Of a stretch of DNA of 26,564 bases, positions 7,847 through 14,806 are shown one piece after another (position 1 is the first letter of the stretch; each line of letters opens with the position of its first letter). The position numbers and the translations under genes are program-made. The stretch spans positions 1 to 26,564 of the forward strand of contig NZ_JARVCN010000333.1 in NCBI RefSeq assembly GCF_038442745.1. Reading direction: 5' to 3'. A model generated the notes under the pieces. That model was not told where the DNA came from, ran no database searches, and saw only the letters and a program-made list of their open reading frames with translations. Origin of the DNA: Crocosphaera sp038442745 (lineage in GTDB: Bacteria > Cyanobacteriota > Cyanobacteriia > Cyanobacteriales > Microcystaceae).

Positions 7847-9511
7847 ATGATGAAAATCAATATAAAAAATGATAGTTTTTGGTTTTTGTTGCTGTTAACA
7901 TTAGCTTTATTTTTATGGATATTCAATTTAGATAATCTTCCCTTGAGAGACTGGGATGAAGGATACTATGCCAACGTAGCACAAGATATGTTTAAGTCAG
8001 GTAATTGGCTATATTTAACCTATTCAAATCAGCCTTTCTTATTAAAGCCTCCCTTAATTATCTGGCTGATTAATATTAGTTACAGCTTCGGAGGTATAAG
8101 CGAATTTACTACCCGTTTTCCTTGTGCTTTACTGACTGCTTTCGGAGTTCCTTTACTATACTTAACTGGAAAAGATTTATTTTCAAAACAACAACCAGCT
8201 ATCCTTAGTAGCTTAGTATATTTAACTTTATTACCCGTAGTCCGTCATGGTCGTTTGGCTATGATAGATGGTATGATCAATACGTTTTTTATCTTTTCTA
8301 TTTTTTCTATAGTAAGGTCTAAAAAACAACCTTTCTGGGCAGTAGGTTTTGGTATCGGTATGGGATTAATTGCTTTGAGTAAAGGAATTTTAGCTTTAGC
8401 TTTAGGAGGTGTTTTAGGAGTTTACATTCTTTGGGATAGGGAAAGAGAAAATATAATATATTTCTTGCTTAAGATAACAAAAATATTAGGATTAAAGAGT
8501 GTACTTAATAATCTCTTAAAAACAAAATTTACCACCTCAGAAAAAAGCACAACAAGTCTGCTCAAGAATTTTATGTTTTGGATAGGTTTATTTTTGGGTT
8601 TTTTACCTGTAGTGATTTGGTATTCTTTGCAAATTAAATATTACGGCGAACAATTTATAGAAGTTCATTTTTTACAACAAAATTTTAACCGTTTATCCAC
8701 TGCTGTTGAGGGTAATAGCGGTTCCCCTTGGTATTATATTTTAGAATTGATTAAGTATAGTTTTCCTTGGTTAGTATTTTTACCCTGTGGTTTGTTTTTA
8801 GCTTGGAAAAAACGGCAACAGAGTTGGGGTAAATTAGTGCTAACCGGGTTTTTTCTTTTTTTGACAATTATTACCATTATGGGTACTAAGCTTCCCTGGT
8901 ATATAATGCCTATCTATCCTTTTTTTGCGTTGGCTATCGGTTATTATTTAAGCTATTTATGTAAGTTTAAAAAATCCTACCCTAAAGCATTCGTATTTAG
9001 TTTTTTTATTTTAAGTATTTTAACCATAGCTGGAATAGTTTATTTATGGAAAGAAACTCAAGATATTATTCTTGTTGTTATGTCTTGTCTGCTTTTTGTA
9101 ACTTTCATACTAACTAGCAAAAAACTCAAACAAAATACTCCCAATTTTGTTAGTGTACTTGTTATTGGTCTATATGTTAGCTTGTTGTTATTTGTAACAT
9201 CAAATTCTTGGATATGGGAACTAAATGAAGCATTTGAAGTTAAACCTGTGGCTAGTCTAATTAAACAAAATACACCAACACAAACTATTATTTATACTTC
9301 ATTTGATTATAGTCGTCCGAGTTTTGATTTTTATAGCGATCGCCAGATACTTGCTGTAGATAAGGAAACATTAGAAAACCTGGCTTCAGAGAAATCTTAC
9401 TTATTACTAGATCAGGAAACTTTTGACAATTTAAAGTTCACTAATGTTAAAATATTAGGAGAGATCAACGAATTCATTTTGATTTCTACTAATAATCCAC
9501 AGCCAGAGTAG
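7847..9511 (+). CDS. GT39/ArnT-like membrane glycosyltransferase (PMT family)
   Basis: This 554-residue protein is a dolichyl/polyprenyl-phosphate-sugar-dependent glycosyltransferase of the ArnT/PMT type. The first membrane helix (about 11-28) is followed by the signature LRDWDEGYYANVA, with the catalytic-type acidic residues Asp35, Asp37 and Glu38, then KPP (67-69) and a conserved TTRFP (88-92). About a dozen hydrophobic helices follow, with a soluble extracytoplasmic C-terminal part (about 460-554). Length fits the family (about 500-580). In the family, a sugar is moved from undecaprenyl-phosphate carrier to a lipid or protein on the outer face of the plasma membrane; the actual substrate cannot be read here. 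Start is the first of two consecutive ATG codons at 7847, 9 bp after the previous gene. One HIP1 site lies at 9336. Confidence 0.88.
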   Translation: MMKINIKNDSFWFLLLLTLALFLWIFNLDNLPLRDWDEGYYANVAQDMFKSGNWLYLTYSNQPFLLKPPLIIWLINISYSFGGISEFTTRFPCALLTAFGVPLLYLTGKDLFSKQQPAILSSLVYLTLLPVVRHGRLAMIDGMINTFFIFSIFSIVRSKKQPFWAVGFGIGMGLIALSKGILALALGGVLGVYILWDRERENIIYFLLKITKILGLKSVLNNLLKTKFTTSEKSTTSLLKNFMFWIGLFLGFLPVVIWYSLQIKYYGEQFIEVHFLQQNFNRLSTAVEGNSGSPWYYILELIKYSFPWLVFLPCGLFLAWKKRQQSWGKLVLTGFFLFLTIITIMGTKLPWYIMPIYPFFALAIGYYLSYLCKFKKSYPKAFVFSFFILSILTIAGIVYLWKETQDIILVVMSCLLFVTFILTSKKLKQNTPNFVSVLVIGLYVSLLLFVTSNSWIWELNEAFEVKPVASLIKQNTPTQTIIYTSFDYSRPSFDFYSDRQILAVDKETLENLASEKSYLLLDQETFDNLKFTNVKILGEINEFILISTNNPQPE

Positions 9512-9525
9512 TTAGAGAAAGTTGA

Positions 9526-11085
9526 ATGACAACTAAAAGAGTAATATTAATTGTTTTAACTATCGTTTCACTTATCCCAGTCATCCTATCATTAATTAGT
9601 AGTATTAATCAACCACAGGTTCAATCTAATTTACAACTTTATCAAACAGACTTAGTGCTACAAGCATCAGAATTTTCAGGAGAAAGTATCGATGGATTTG
9701 AGCAAATTCGTGAATCAGTGTTAGGGAAAAATCCCTATAAAGCAGCTTTAAAGCAATATGAAAATAGCAGAACACTATCTAAGAAAAATTTAAACCAATT
9801 AGAAGATAATCTAGAAATTATTAATGCACAAACTACAACTGTTAGAGAATCAGATAATAACAATTCTTTTCCCATTGTTCTAGAAACTAATGAACAACAA
9901 AAATTGCAGTTAGAAGTTAGCCAACAGAAAAAAGAACTCGACAAGATAGAACTCAAAATAGGACTCTTGGAAATAGCCCAAGAAAACACAAAAAAAGGGG
10001 TGAAAACCTTAAACAATTTACAAGAATCATCTGTTTCACCTTCCTTACAAAACACGGCTAAAACTATCAGTAATTTGTGGAATAATAAACCCTCTACTTT
10101 AGCAGAATCAGAGTCAACAATTAAACAAGAATTAAGAGGATGGTTTCGTGATTATTCCCTTAAGAAACTTTACCAAATACAGGAACAACAAGATAATTTA
10201 ATCGAGTTAGAAAAAAGCCAACAGGAACAGGCAGAAAAAGCTATAATTAAGTTAACTGTTATTGCGATTATTCCCGTAGTAGGCGGATTAATCGGACTGG
10301 GAATTATTATCTTTTCCTTGATTCAATTAGCCGTCAAAAAGGAATCAGCAATATTAATGCTAGACCAAAGTTTAAAGTGGGAAACTCCTTGGAAAATAGA
10401 AATCCCTTGGCAGGTTCTAATAGTTGGATTTCTATTTTTTGGACAAATTATTATACCTATTTTAATTAGCTTTCTCAGCATTAATTTAACCGAATTAAGC
10501 TTAAGAGGAAAAGCTTTTTATGTTTTAGCTAGTTATATTGCCCTATCTGCAGGGGGGATAGGAGTGCTATATTTATCTATCAAATCCTTTTTTCCCTTAC
10601 CCAAAGACTGGTTCAAATTTAGCTGGCTAAGTAACTGGATAATTTGGGGATTAGGAGGCTATTTAGTTGCCTTACCCTTAGTAGTAATTATCTCATTAAT
10701 TAACCAGAATATTTGGGATGGACAAGGAGGAAGTAACCCCTTACTTTCCCTCGCATTAGAAGGACAAGATATAGTGGTTCTAGCTATTTTTTACTTTACC
10801 GCAGCCATTGCAGCTCCTTTTTACGAGGAAATCATGTTTCGTGGCTTTTTATTACCCTCTTTAACTCGTTATTTTCCCGTATGGGGAGCTATTGGAATTA
10901 GCAGTCTAATTTTTGCCGTTGCCCATCTTAATCTTTCAGAAGTGCTTCCCTTAACTGTTTTGGGTATTGTATTAGGGATTGTTTACACTTGCTCCCGTAA
11001 CCTTCTCTCATCTATGTTATTACATAGTCTTTGGAATAGCGGCACCCTAATTAGTCTTTTTCTATTGGGGAGTAGTAATAATTAA
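9526..11085 (+). CDS. CPBP-family intramembrane metalloprotease with N-terminal coiled-coil domain
   Basis: This 519-residue protein has the CPBP (Abi/CAAX-protease-like) domain at about 405-510: EEIMFRG (Glu434, Glu435, Arg439), FAVAH (His467) and HSLWN (His500, Asn504), all motifs needed for metal binding and catalysis. Upstream of it are further membrane helices (about 295-320, 330-352, 368-390). The N-terminal part is unusual for a minimal CPBP protease: one helix (about 5-24), then about 210 polar residues rich in Q, E, K and N forming probable coiled coil (about 70-240), then a helix at about 243-266. This suggests an extracytoplasmic stalk or sensor. It is third in the glycosyltransferase operon (start 14 bp after the previous stop, AGAGAAAG just upstream). 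Family members cleave within membranes or process peptides; the substrate is unknown. Confidence 0.87.
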   Translation: MTTKRVILIVLTIVSLIPVILSLISSINQPQVQSNLQLYQTDLVLQASEFSGESIDGFEQIRESVLGKNPYKAALKQYENSRTLSKKNLNQLEDNLEIINAQTTTVRESDNNNSFPIVLETNEQQKLQLEVSQQKKELDKIELKIGLLEIAQENTKKGVKTLNNLQESSVSPSLQNTAKTISNLWNNKPSTLAESESTIKQELRGWFRDYSLKKLYQIQEQQDNLIELEKSQQEQAEKAIIKLTVIAIIPVVGGLIGLGIIIFSLIQLAVKKESAILMLDQSLKWETPWKIEIPWQVLIVGFLFFGQIIIPILISFLSINLTELSLRGKAFYVLASYIALSAGGIGVLYLSIKSFFPLPKDWFKFSWLSNWIIWGLGGYLVALPLVVIISLINQNIWDGQGGSNPLLSLALEGQDIVVLAIFYFTAAIAAPFYEEIMFRGFLLPSLTRYFPVWGAIGISSLIFAVAHLNLSEVLPLTVLGIVLGIVYTCSRNLLSSMLLHSLWNSGTLISLFLLGSSNN

Positions 11086-11183
11086 AAAAAATCAACAAAA
11101 CATTGAACAGTGATAATAAAGTAACACTCTCAGGGAATAATAAAGATGATATAACCTCAAGAAACCAGCAAATTGAATCGTCA

Positions 11184-11990
11184 ATGAATAGCACATTCCC
11201 ACAACAACAGTTAGGAAAAATGATAGGAACAATTGCTATTATTGCCCTCAGCTTAACGGGGGTAATATGGCTCCAAAAATCTCTAATTGCTCCTGAAACA
11301 AAACAGTTAACCCCAGAAGAATATGAGAAACAACAAGCACTAGAAAAACTACAATTAAACGTTTACAAAAATTTACCCAGTTTCGGGTATGGTAACATAG
11401 CAGCAGACTGGTTTTATTTGAGGTTTATTCAGTATTTTGGAGACGGGGAAGCCAGAAAACACACTGGATATCCTCTAAGTCCCGATTATTTCCAGTTAGT
11501 AGTAGAAAACGATCCCAGTTTTGTAGATGCTAATCTCAGATTATCGGTATCTACCTCCCTTTTCGCAGGTTTACCGCAAAAAAGTGTCCAACTTTTAGAA
11601 AAAAGTTTAGAAAATACCCCTAGTAAAATTGTTTCTCCTCTGTATCATCCTTATTATTTATGGGTTTATAAAGGAGTTGATGAACTGTTATTTTTAGGGG
11701 ATGTGGAAGCCGCAAAACACTCTAACACAATGGCTGCTAACTGGGCTGATACATACCCTGATGAAGTAAGTAAAAATTTAGCAAGAAGACGACGACAAAC
11801 TGTAGAATTTTTAGAAAATAATCCTGACAGTCGGGTTGCTCAAATAGGGGCTTGGTCACAGGTTTTAAACAGTGCTATTAATGCAGAAGCTGTTGAACGC
11901 GCCTTGGGAGAAATTCAAGCTTTAGGGGGTGAAATTCTTGTTACTCCTGATGGCAATATTAGTGTTAGTGTTCCGGAACATATTGATTAA
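11184..11990 (+). CDS. Membrane-anchored helical-repeat protein of unknown function
   Basis: I do not recognise a named family. From the ATG at 11184 the protein has 268 residues: a single N-terminal membrane anchor (MIGTIAIIALSLTGVIWL, from residue 13) and a mostly alpha-helical soluble part with features of tetratricopeptide-like pairs (for example ANLRLSVSTSLFAGLPQKSVQLLEKSLENTP, where A, L and P positions recur). A conserved-looking patch YGNIAADWFYLRFIQYFGD follows the anchor. The start is uncertain: a TTG at 11103 would add 27 residues and sit 17 bp after the previous stop, and the ATG at 11220, preceded by AGGA, would begin right at the anchor. It is last in the GT-C/CPBP operon, so an envelope role with those proteins is inferred. 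Confidence 0.7.
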   Translation: MNSTFPQQQLGKMIGTIAIIALSLTGVIWLQKSLIAPETKQLTPEEYEKQQALEKLQLNVYKNLPSFGYGNIAADWFYLRFIQYFGDGEARKHTGYPLSPDYFQLVVENDPSFVDANLRLSVSTSLFAGLPQKSVQLLEKSLENTPSKIVSPLYHPYYLWVYKGVDELLFLGDVEAAKHSNTMAANWADTYPDEVSKNLARRRRQTVEFLENNPDSRVAQIGAWSQVLNSAINAEAVERALGEIQALGGEILVTPDGNISVSVPEHID

Positions 11991-12032
11991 ATCAAAAATT
12001 TTCTAAGTTCTAATTTTAGGTCAGAAAGTGGT

Positions 12033-12077
12033 TCTATCTAGCTGTTTTATACCAATTCCTAACAATAACTAGATAGA
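12033..12077. terminator. Candidate bidirectional terminator hairpin between convergent genes
   Basis: TCTATCTAG (12033-12041) pairs perfectly with CTAGATAGA (12069-12077) across a 27-nt loop, in the 103-bp gap between the convergent operon end (11990) and the mnmG stop (12094). There is no good U-run on either side, so it is a weak terminator by classical rules, though its location fits. The loop contains a further CTGTT/AACA pairing. Confidence 0.4.
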
Positions 12078-12093
12078 TAAAAGACTCTTTTAC

Positions 12094-13998
12094 TTATACA
12101 GATTGATAACGCGATCGCAGTTCTAAATAAACCAATAAAGCGTTAATATCAGCAGGATTTACACCGCCAATGCGAGAAGCTTGACCAAGAGTCAAAGGGC
12201 GAACTTTGGTTAATTTTTCCCTCGCTTCCATAGAAAGAGTGTCTATGGACATATAATCGATGTCTGAGGGCAAATTTTTATTACTATGTCGGCTAATTTG
12301 TTCGATTTGAATTTGTTGGCGTTTTAAATAACCTGAGTATTTAATGTCAATTTCTGCCCCTTCTTTTTCAACAGTTGTTAACTCTGTATTTCCTAATCCA
12401 TAATGTTCCAAATGATGGTAATGAAACTTGGGACGACGCAATAAATCAGCTAAAGTAACGGAACCTTTTATCTTTTGTTGGGTGTCATCAACGATTCTAA
12501 TCGCAGCCTCGTCCCTCTCTTTAATTCTTGTTTCATAAAGTCGCTCTTTCTCCGCCACAATATTAGCCTGTTTTTGTTGAAATAAAGACCAACGACGGCT
12601 ATCAATTAAACCAATTTCTCTACCCAACGGGGTTAACCTTTGATCCGCGTTATCCGATCTTAAAATTAGTCGATATTCGGAGCGAGAAGTTAACATTCTA
12701 TAGGGTTCTCGTAAATCTTTTGTACACAAATCATCGATCAATGTACCCAGATAACTCTCTTCTCTGGGGAAGATAATCATCTCCTCATCTTTCACAAATT
12801 TAACTGCATTTATTCCAGCAACAATACCCTGTGCCGCAGCTTCTTCGTAACCAGTTGTTCCGTTTACTTGTCCAGCACAAAATAACCCTTGAATTTTCTT
12901 GGTCATCAAAGTGGGATAACATTGAGTTGCTGGTAAAAAGTCATATTCTACAGCATAAGCAGGACGCAACATGACGCAATTTTCTAGCCCTGGTAAGGTT
13001 CTTAACATGGCTAATTGTATCTTTTCCGGTAAGCCAGTGGAAAACCCTTGAATATACAATTCTGGTATTTCTCTTCCTTCCGGTTCGATAAAAATTTGAT
13101 GACTTTGTTTATCCGCAAATCTAACGATTTTATCCTCAATAGAAGGACAATAACGGGGGCCTTTAGAGTCAATAAACCCGCCATAAATAGGGGATAAATG
13201 TAAGTTATCTTTAATTAATTGGTGAGTCTTAGGAGTGGTTCGGGTTAAATAACAATTCATTTGTTCTTTCTCTACCCAAACTTCTGGATCGAAGCTAAAC
13301 CAACGTACCTCCTCATCTGGGGGTTGGGGTTCCAGGCGAGAATAGTCAACCGATCGCTTATCCACCCTTGCAGGGGTTCCTGTTTTCAGTCTTCCTGTCT
13401 CAAACCCCAGATCATTGAGGGTTTCCGTTAAACCCACCGCAGCAAACTCCCCTGCTCTTCCTGCTTCCATTGACTTATTTCCGATCCAGATGCGACCCCC
13501 CAGAAAGGTTCCCGTGGTCAAAATAACCGTTTTTGCCCCAAAACAACTACCAAAGTAAGTCTCGATACCTATTACTTCGTCGTTTTTCCCCAACACCAAA
13601 TCCGTTACCATCCCCTCACGGATGCTTAAATTATCTTGATTTTCGACAATTTCCTTCATCACTGCCGCATATTCCCGTTTATCTGTCTGCGCCCGTAACG
13701 CCCACACAGCAGGGCCCCGTGAGGAGTTGAGAACCCGTTTTTGTAGATAGGTGCGATCAGCCATTTTCCCTATTTCTCCCCCTAAAGCGTCTACTTCATG
13801 GGTTAACTGGGACTTCGCAGGACCTCCGACAGCAGGGTTACAGGGTTGCCAAGCGATGCGATCGAGGTTTAGGGTTAACATGAGGGTACGACACCCCAAA
13901 CGGGCTGCAGCCAGGGCGGCTTCGCACCCAGAATGGCCAGCACCCACAACAATGACATCAAAGCTATCTTGGAATTCAATGGCAGTGGTAACGGTCAT
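12094..13998 (-). CDS. mnmG: tRNA uridine-5-carboxymethylaminomethyl modification enzyme MnmG (GidA)
   Basis: This 634-residue flavoprotein works with the GTPase MnmE to place a carboxymethylaminomethyl (or related) group on the wobble uridine of certain tRNAs. The FAD-binding Rossmann motif GAGHSGCEAALAAARLG starts at 19, and the family signature CNPAVGGPAKSQLTHEVDALGG begins at 53. The second GidA signature (CAGQVNGTTGYEEAAAQG) lies about 375-392. The C-terminal helical domain that binds MnmE/tRNA is present (YLKRQQ.QIE, and the end GQASRIGGVNPADINALLVYL). Length is normal (about 620-640). The start ATG at 13998 lacks a close Shine-Dalgarno sequence; a strong one (AGGAGGT, 14033-14039 on the minus strand) is too far upstream and has no start codon in range. 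MnmE is not in the window. It is transcribed alone, divergent from the Fur-like gene. Confidence 0.97.
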   Translation of the reverse strand: MTVTTAIEFQDSFDVIVVGAGHSGCEAALAAARLGCRTLMLTLNLDRIAWQPCNPAVGGPAKSQLTHEVDALGGEIGKMADRTYLQKRVLNSSRGPAVWALRAQTDKREYAAVMKEIVENQDNLSIREGMVTDLVLGKNDEVIGIETYFGSCFGAKTVILTTGTFLGGRIWIGNKSMEAGRAGEFAAVGLTETLNDLGFETGRLKTGTPARVDKRSVDYSRLEPQPPDEEVRWFSFDPEVWVEKEQMNCYLTRTTPKTHQLIKDNLHLSPIYGGFIDSKGPRYCPSIEDKIVRFADKQSHQIFIEPEGREIPELYIQGFSTGLPEKIQLAMLRTLPGLENCVMLRPAYAVEYDFLPATQCYPTLMTKKIQGLFCAGQVNGTTGYEEAAAQGIVAGINAVKFVKDEEMIIFPREESYLGTLIDDLCTKDLREPYRMLTSRSEYRLILRSDNADQRLTPLGREIGLIDSRRWSLFQQKQANIVAEKERLYETRIKERDEAAIRIVDDTQQKIKGSVTLADLLRRPKFHYHHLEHYGLGNTELTTVEKEGAEIDIKYSGYLKRQQIQIEQISRHSNKNLPSDIDYMSIDTLSMEAREKLTKVRPLTLGQASRIGGVNPADINALLVYLELRSRYQSV

Positions 13999-14205
13999 AA
14001 TTTGGAAAGGACAGGGGTTATGTTTGACTACTACCTCCTATTTTAGCGGATAGGTTCGGAGGTCTTTAACTTTGCTGAGATCAACATCTAATTTGAGTTC
14101 GGAGTTGGGAGTTTGGAATTAAGTCTTTTTTGAAGATATGATGGGTGTCTGAGACTCCTTAATTTTACCAATTTTCTATAAATTGCCTTATCTCGTACTC
14201 AAGTA

Positions 14206-14228
14206 TCTAAGTATATATTTATCTTAGA
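14206..14228. promoter_or_regulatory. AT-rich inverted repeat, candidate Fur-family operator
   Basis: TCTAAG (14206-14211) and CTTAGA (14223-14228) are perfect inverse complements around an 11-bp A/T-only core. Size, AT content and symmetry resemble Fur/PerR boxes, which bind dimers of the protein encoded 100 bp downstream. Autoregulation is common in the family. Identification as the operator is inference. Confidence 0.3.
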
Positions 14229-14237
14229 CAACAAGGC

Positions 14238-14261
14238 CCACAGTAAATAGTTACAGTGTGG
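14238..14261. promoter_or_regulatory. Second inverted repeat CCACA-N14-TGTGG upstream of the Fur-like gene
   Basis: CCACA (14238-14242) and TGTGG (14257-14261) are perfect inverse complements, with partial symmetry inside (AGTAAATAGTTACAGT). It lies about 10 bp right of the AT-rich repeat and 66 bp before the start codon. It could be an operator or a weak hairpin. Confidence 0.25.
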
Positions 14262-14327
14262 ACACTTGAGACGAATTTAAGCTAGATTGGTAACGAGTAT
14301 GTTTAAGTAAAATTTAACCCACATTTT

Positions 14328-14801
14328 ATGAAAGAAATAGTCGAAGAAAATGCAAAAATACGATCTTTAGAAGATGCTTTAAACCGTTGTCAATGTCTGG
14401 GAATGCGTATTAGTCGTCAACGTCGCTATATCTTAGAATTGTTGTGGAAGACCAAAGAACATCTCTCAGCAAGGGAAATTTACAATCGTCTTAGTCAAAA
14501 CGGGAAAAATGTTGGTCACACATCGGTTTATCAAAACCTAGAAGCTTTATCTACTCAAGGGATCATTGAATGTCTAGAACGTTGCGATGGAAGGCTTTAT
14601 GGAACAATAACCGACTCCCACAGTCATGTCAATTGTTTAGATACTCAACAAATCATCGACGTTCATGTTAAGTTACCTCCAGACTTAATTCAACAGATAG
14701 AAGCACAAACAGGAGTGACCATTACCGATTATCGTATCGATTTTTATGGTCATCAACAACCTGAACTTTATGAAAACCTAACCAAGCCCTCGCCAGTATA
14801 A
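14328..14801 (+). CDS. Fur-family transcriptional regulator, PerR/FurC-like, without CXXC zinc sites
   Basis: This 157-residue protein has the Fur winged helix (about 23-83: RISRQRRYILELLW, HLSAREIYNRL, GHTSVYQNLEAL) and a C-terminal dimerisation domain. Fitted by eye to Bacillus PerR, the regulatory-site ligands His45, His98, His100 and Asp111 are kept (EHLSARE, SHSHVNC, IID). The four structural-zinc cysteines are mostly gone: only Cys103 remains of the first CXXC, and the second is replaced by HQQPE after FYG (142-146). Such cyanobacterial proteins are usually grouped with the FurC/PerR branch, peroxide-responsive repressors, but Fur or Zur function cannot be excluded. ATG at 14328 is clear. 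The stop is 5 bp before the next start, so the two genes are almost certainly co-transcribed. Two inverted repeats upstream may mediate autoregulation. Confidence 0.88.
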   Translation: MKEIVEENAKIRSLEDALNRCQCLGMRISRQRRYILELLWKTKEHLSAREIYNRLSQNGKNVGHTSVYQNLEALSTQGIIECLERCDGRLYGTITDSHSHVNCLDTQQIIDVHVKLPPDLIQQIEAQTGVTITDYRIDFYGHQQPELYENLTKPSPV

Positions 14802-14806
14802 CCTTT

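Larger units (their letters stand above)
13999..14327. promoter_or_regulatory. 329-bp divergent region between mnmG and the Fur-like gene
   Basis: No gene is visible. It must hold the promoters of mnmG (leftward) and the Fur-like gene (rightward). The right half is AT-rich and has two adjacent inverted repeats (14206-14228 and 14238-14261), described separately. The segment 14122-14152 resembles one at the left edge of the window (37-65). Confidence 0.6.

Noticed and set aside
14033..14040. Strong Shine-Dalgarno TAGGAGGT on the minus strand, suggesting an earlier mnmG start or a leader peptide
   Set aside because: No ATG, GTG or TTG lies at a usable distance, and an in-frame TAG overlaps the site; chance match is more likely.
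13751..14053. 100-residue open frame on the plus strand opposite mnmG
   Set aside because: It lies almost wholly within mnmG on the other strand and has no recognisable features; it is a shadow of the conserved mnmG 5' end.
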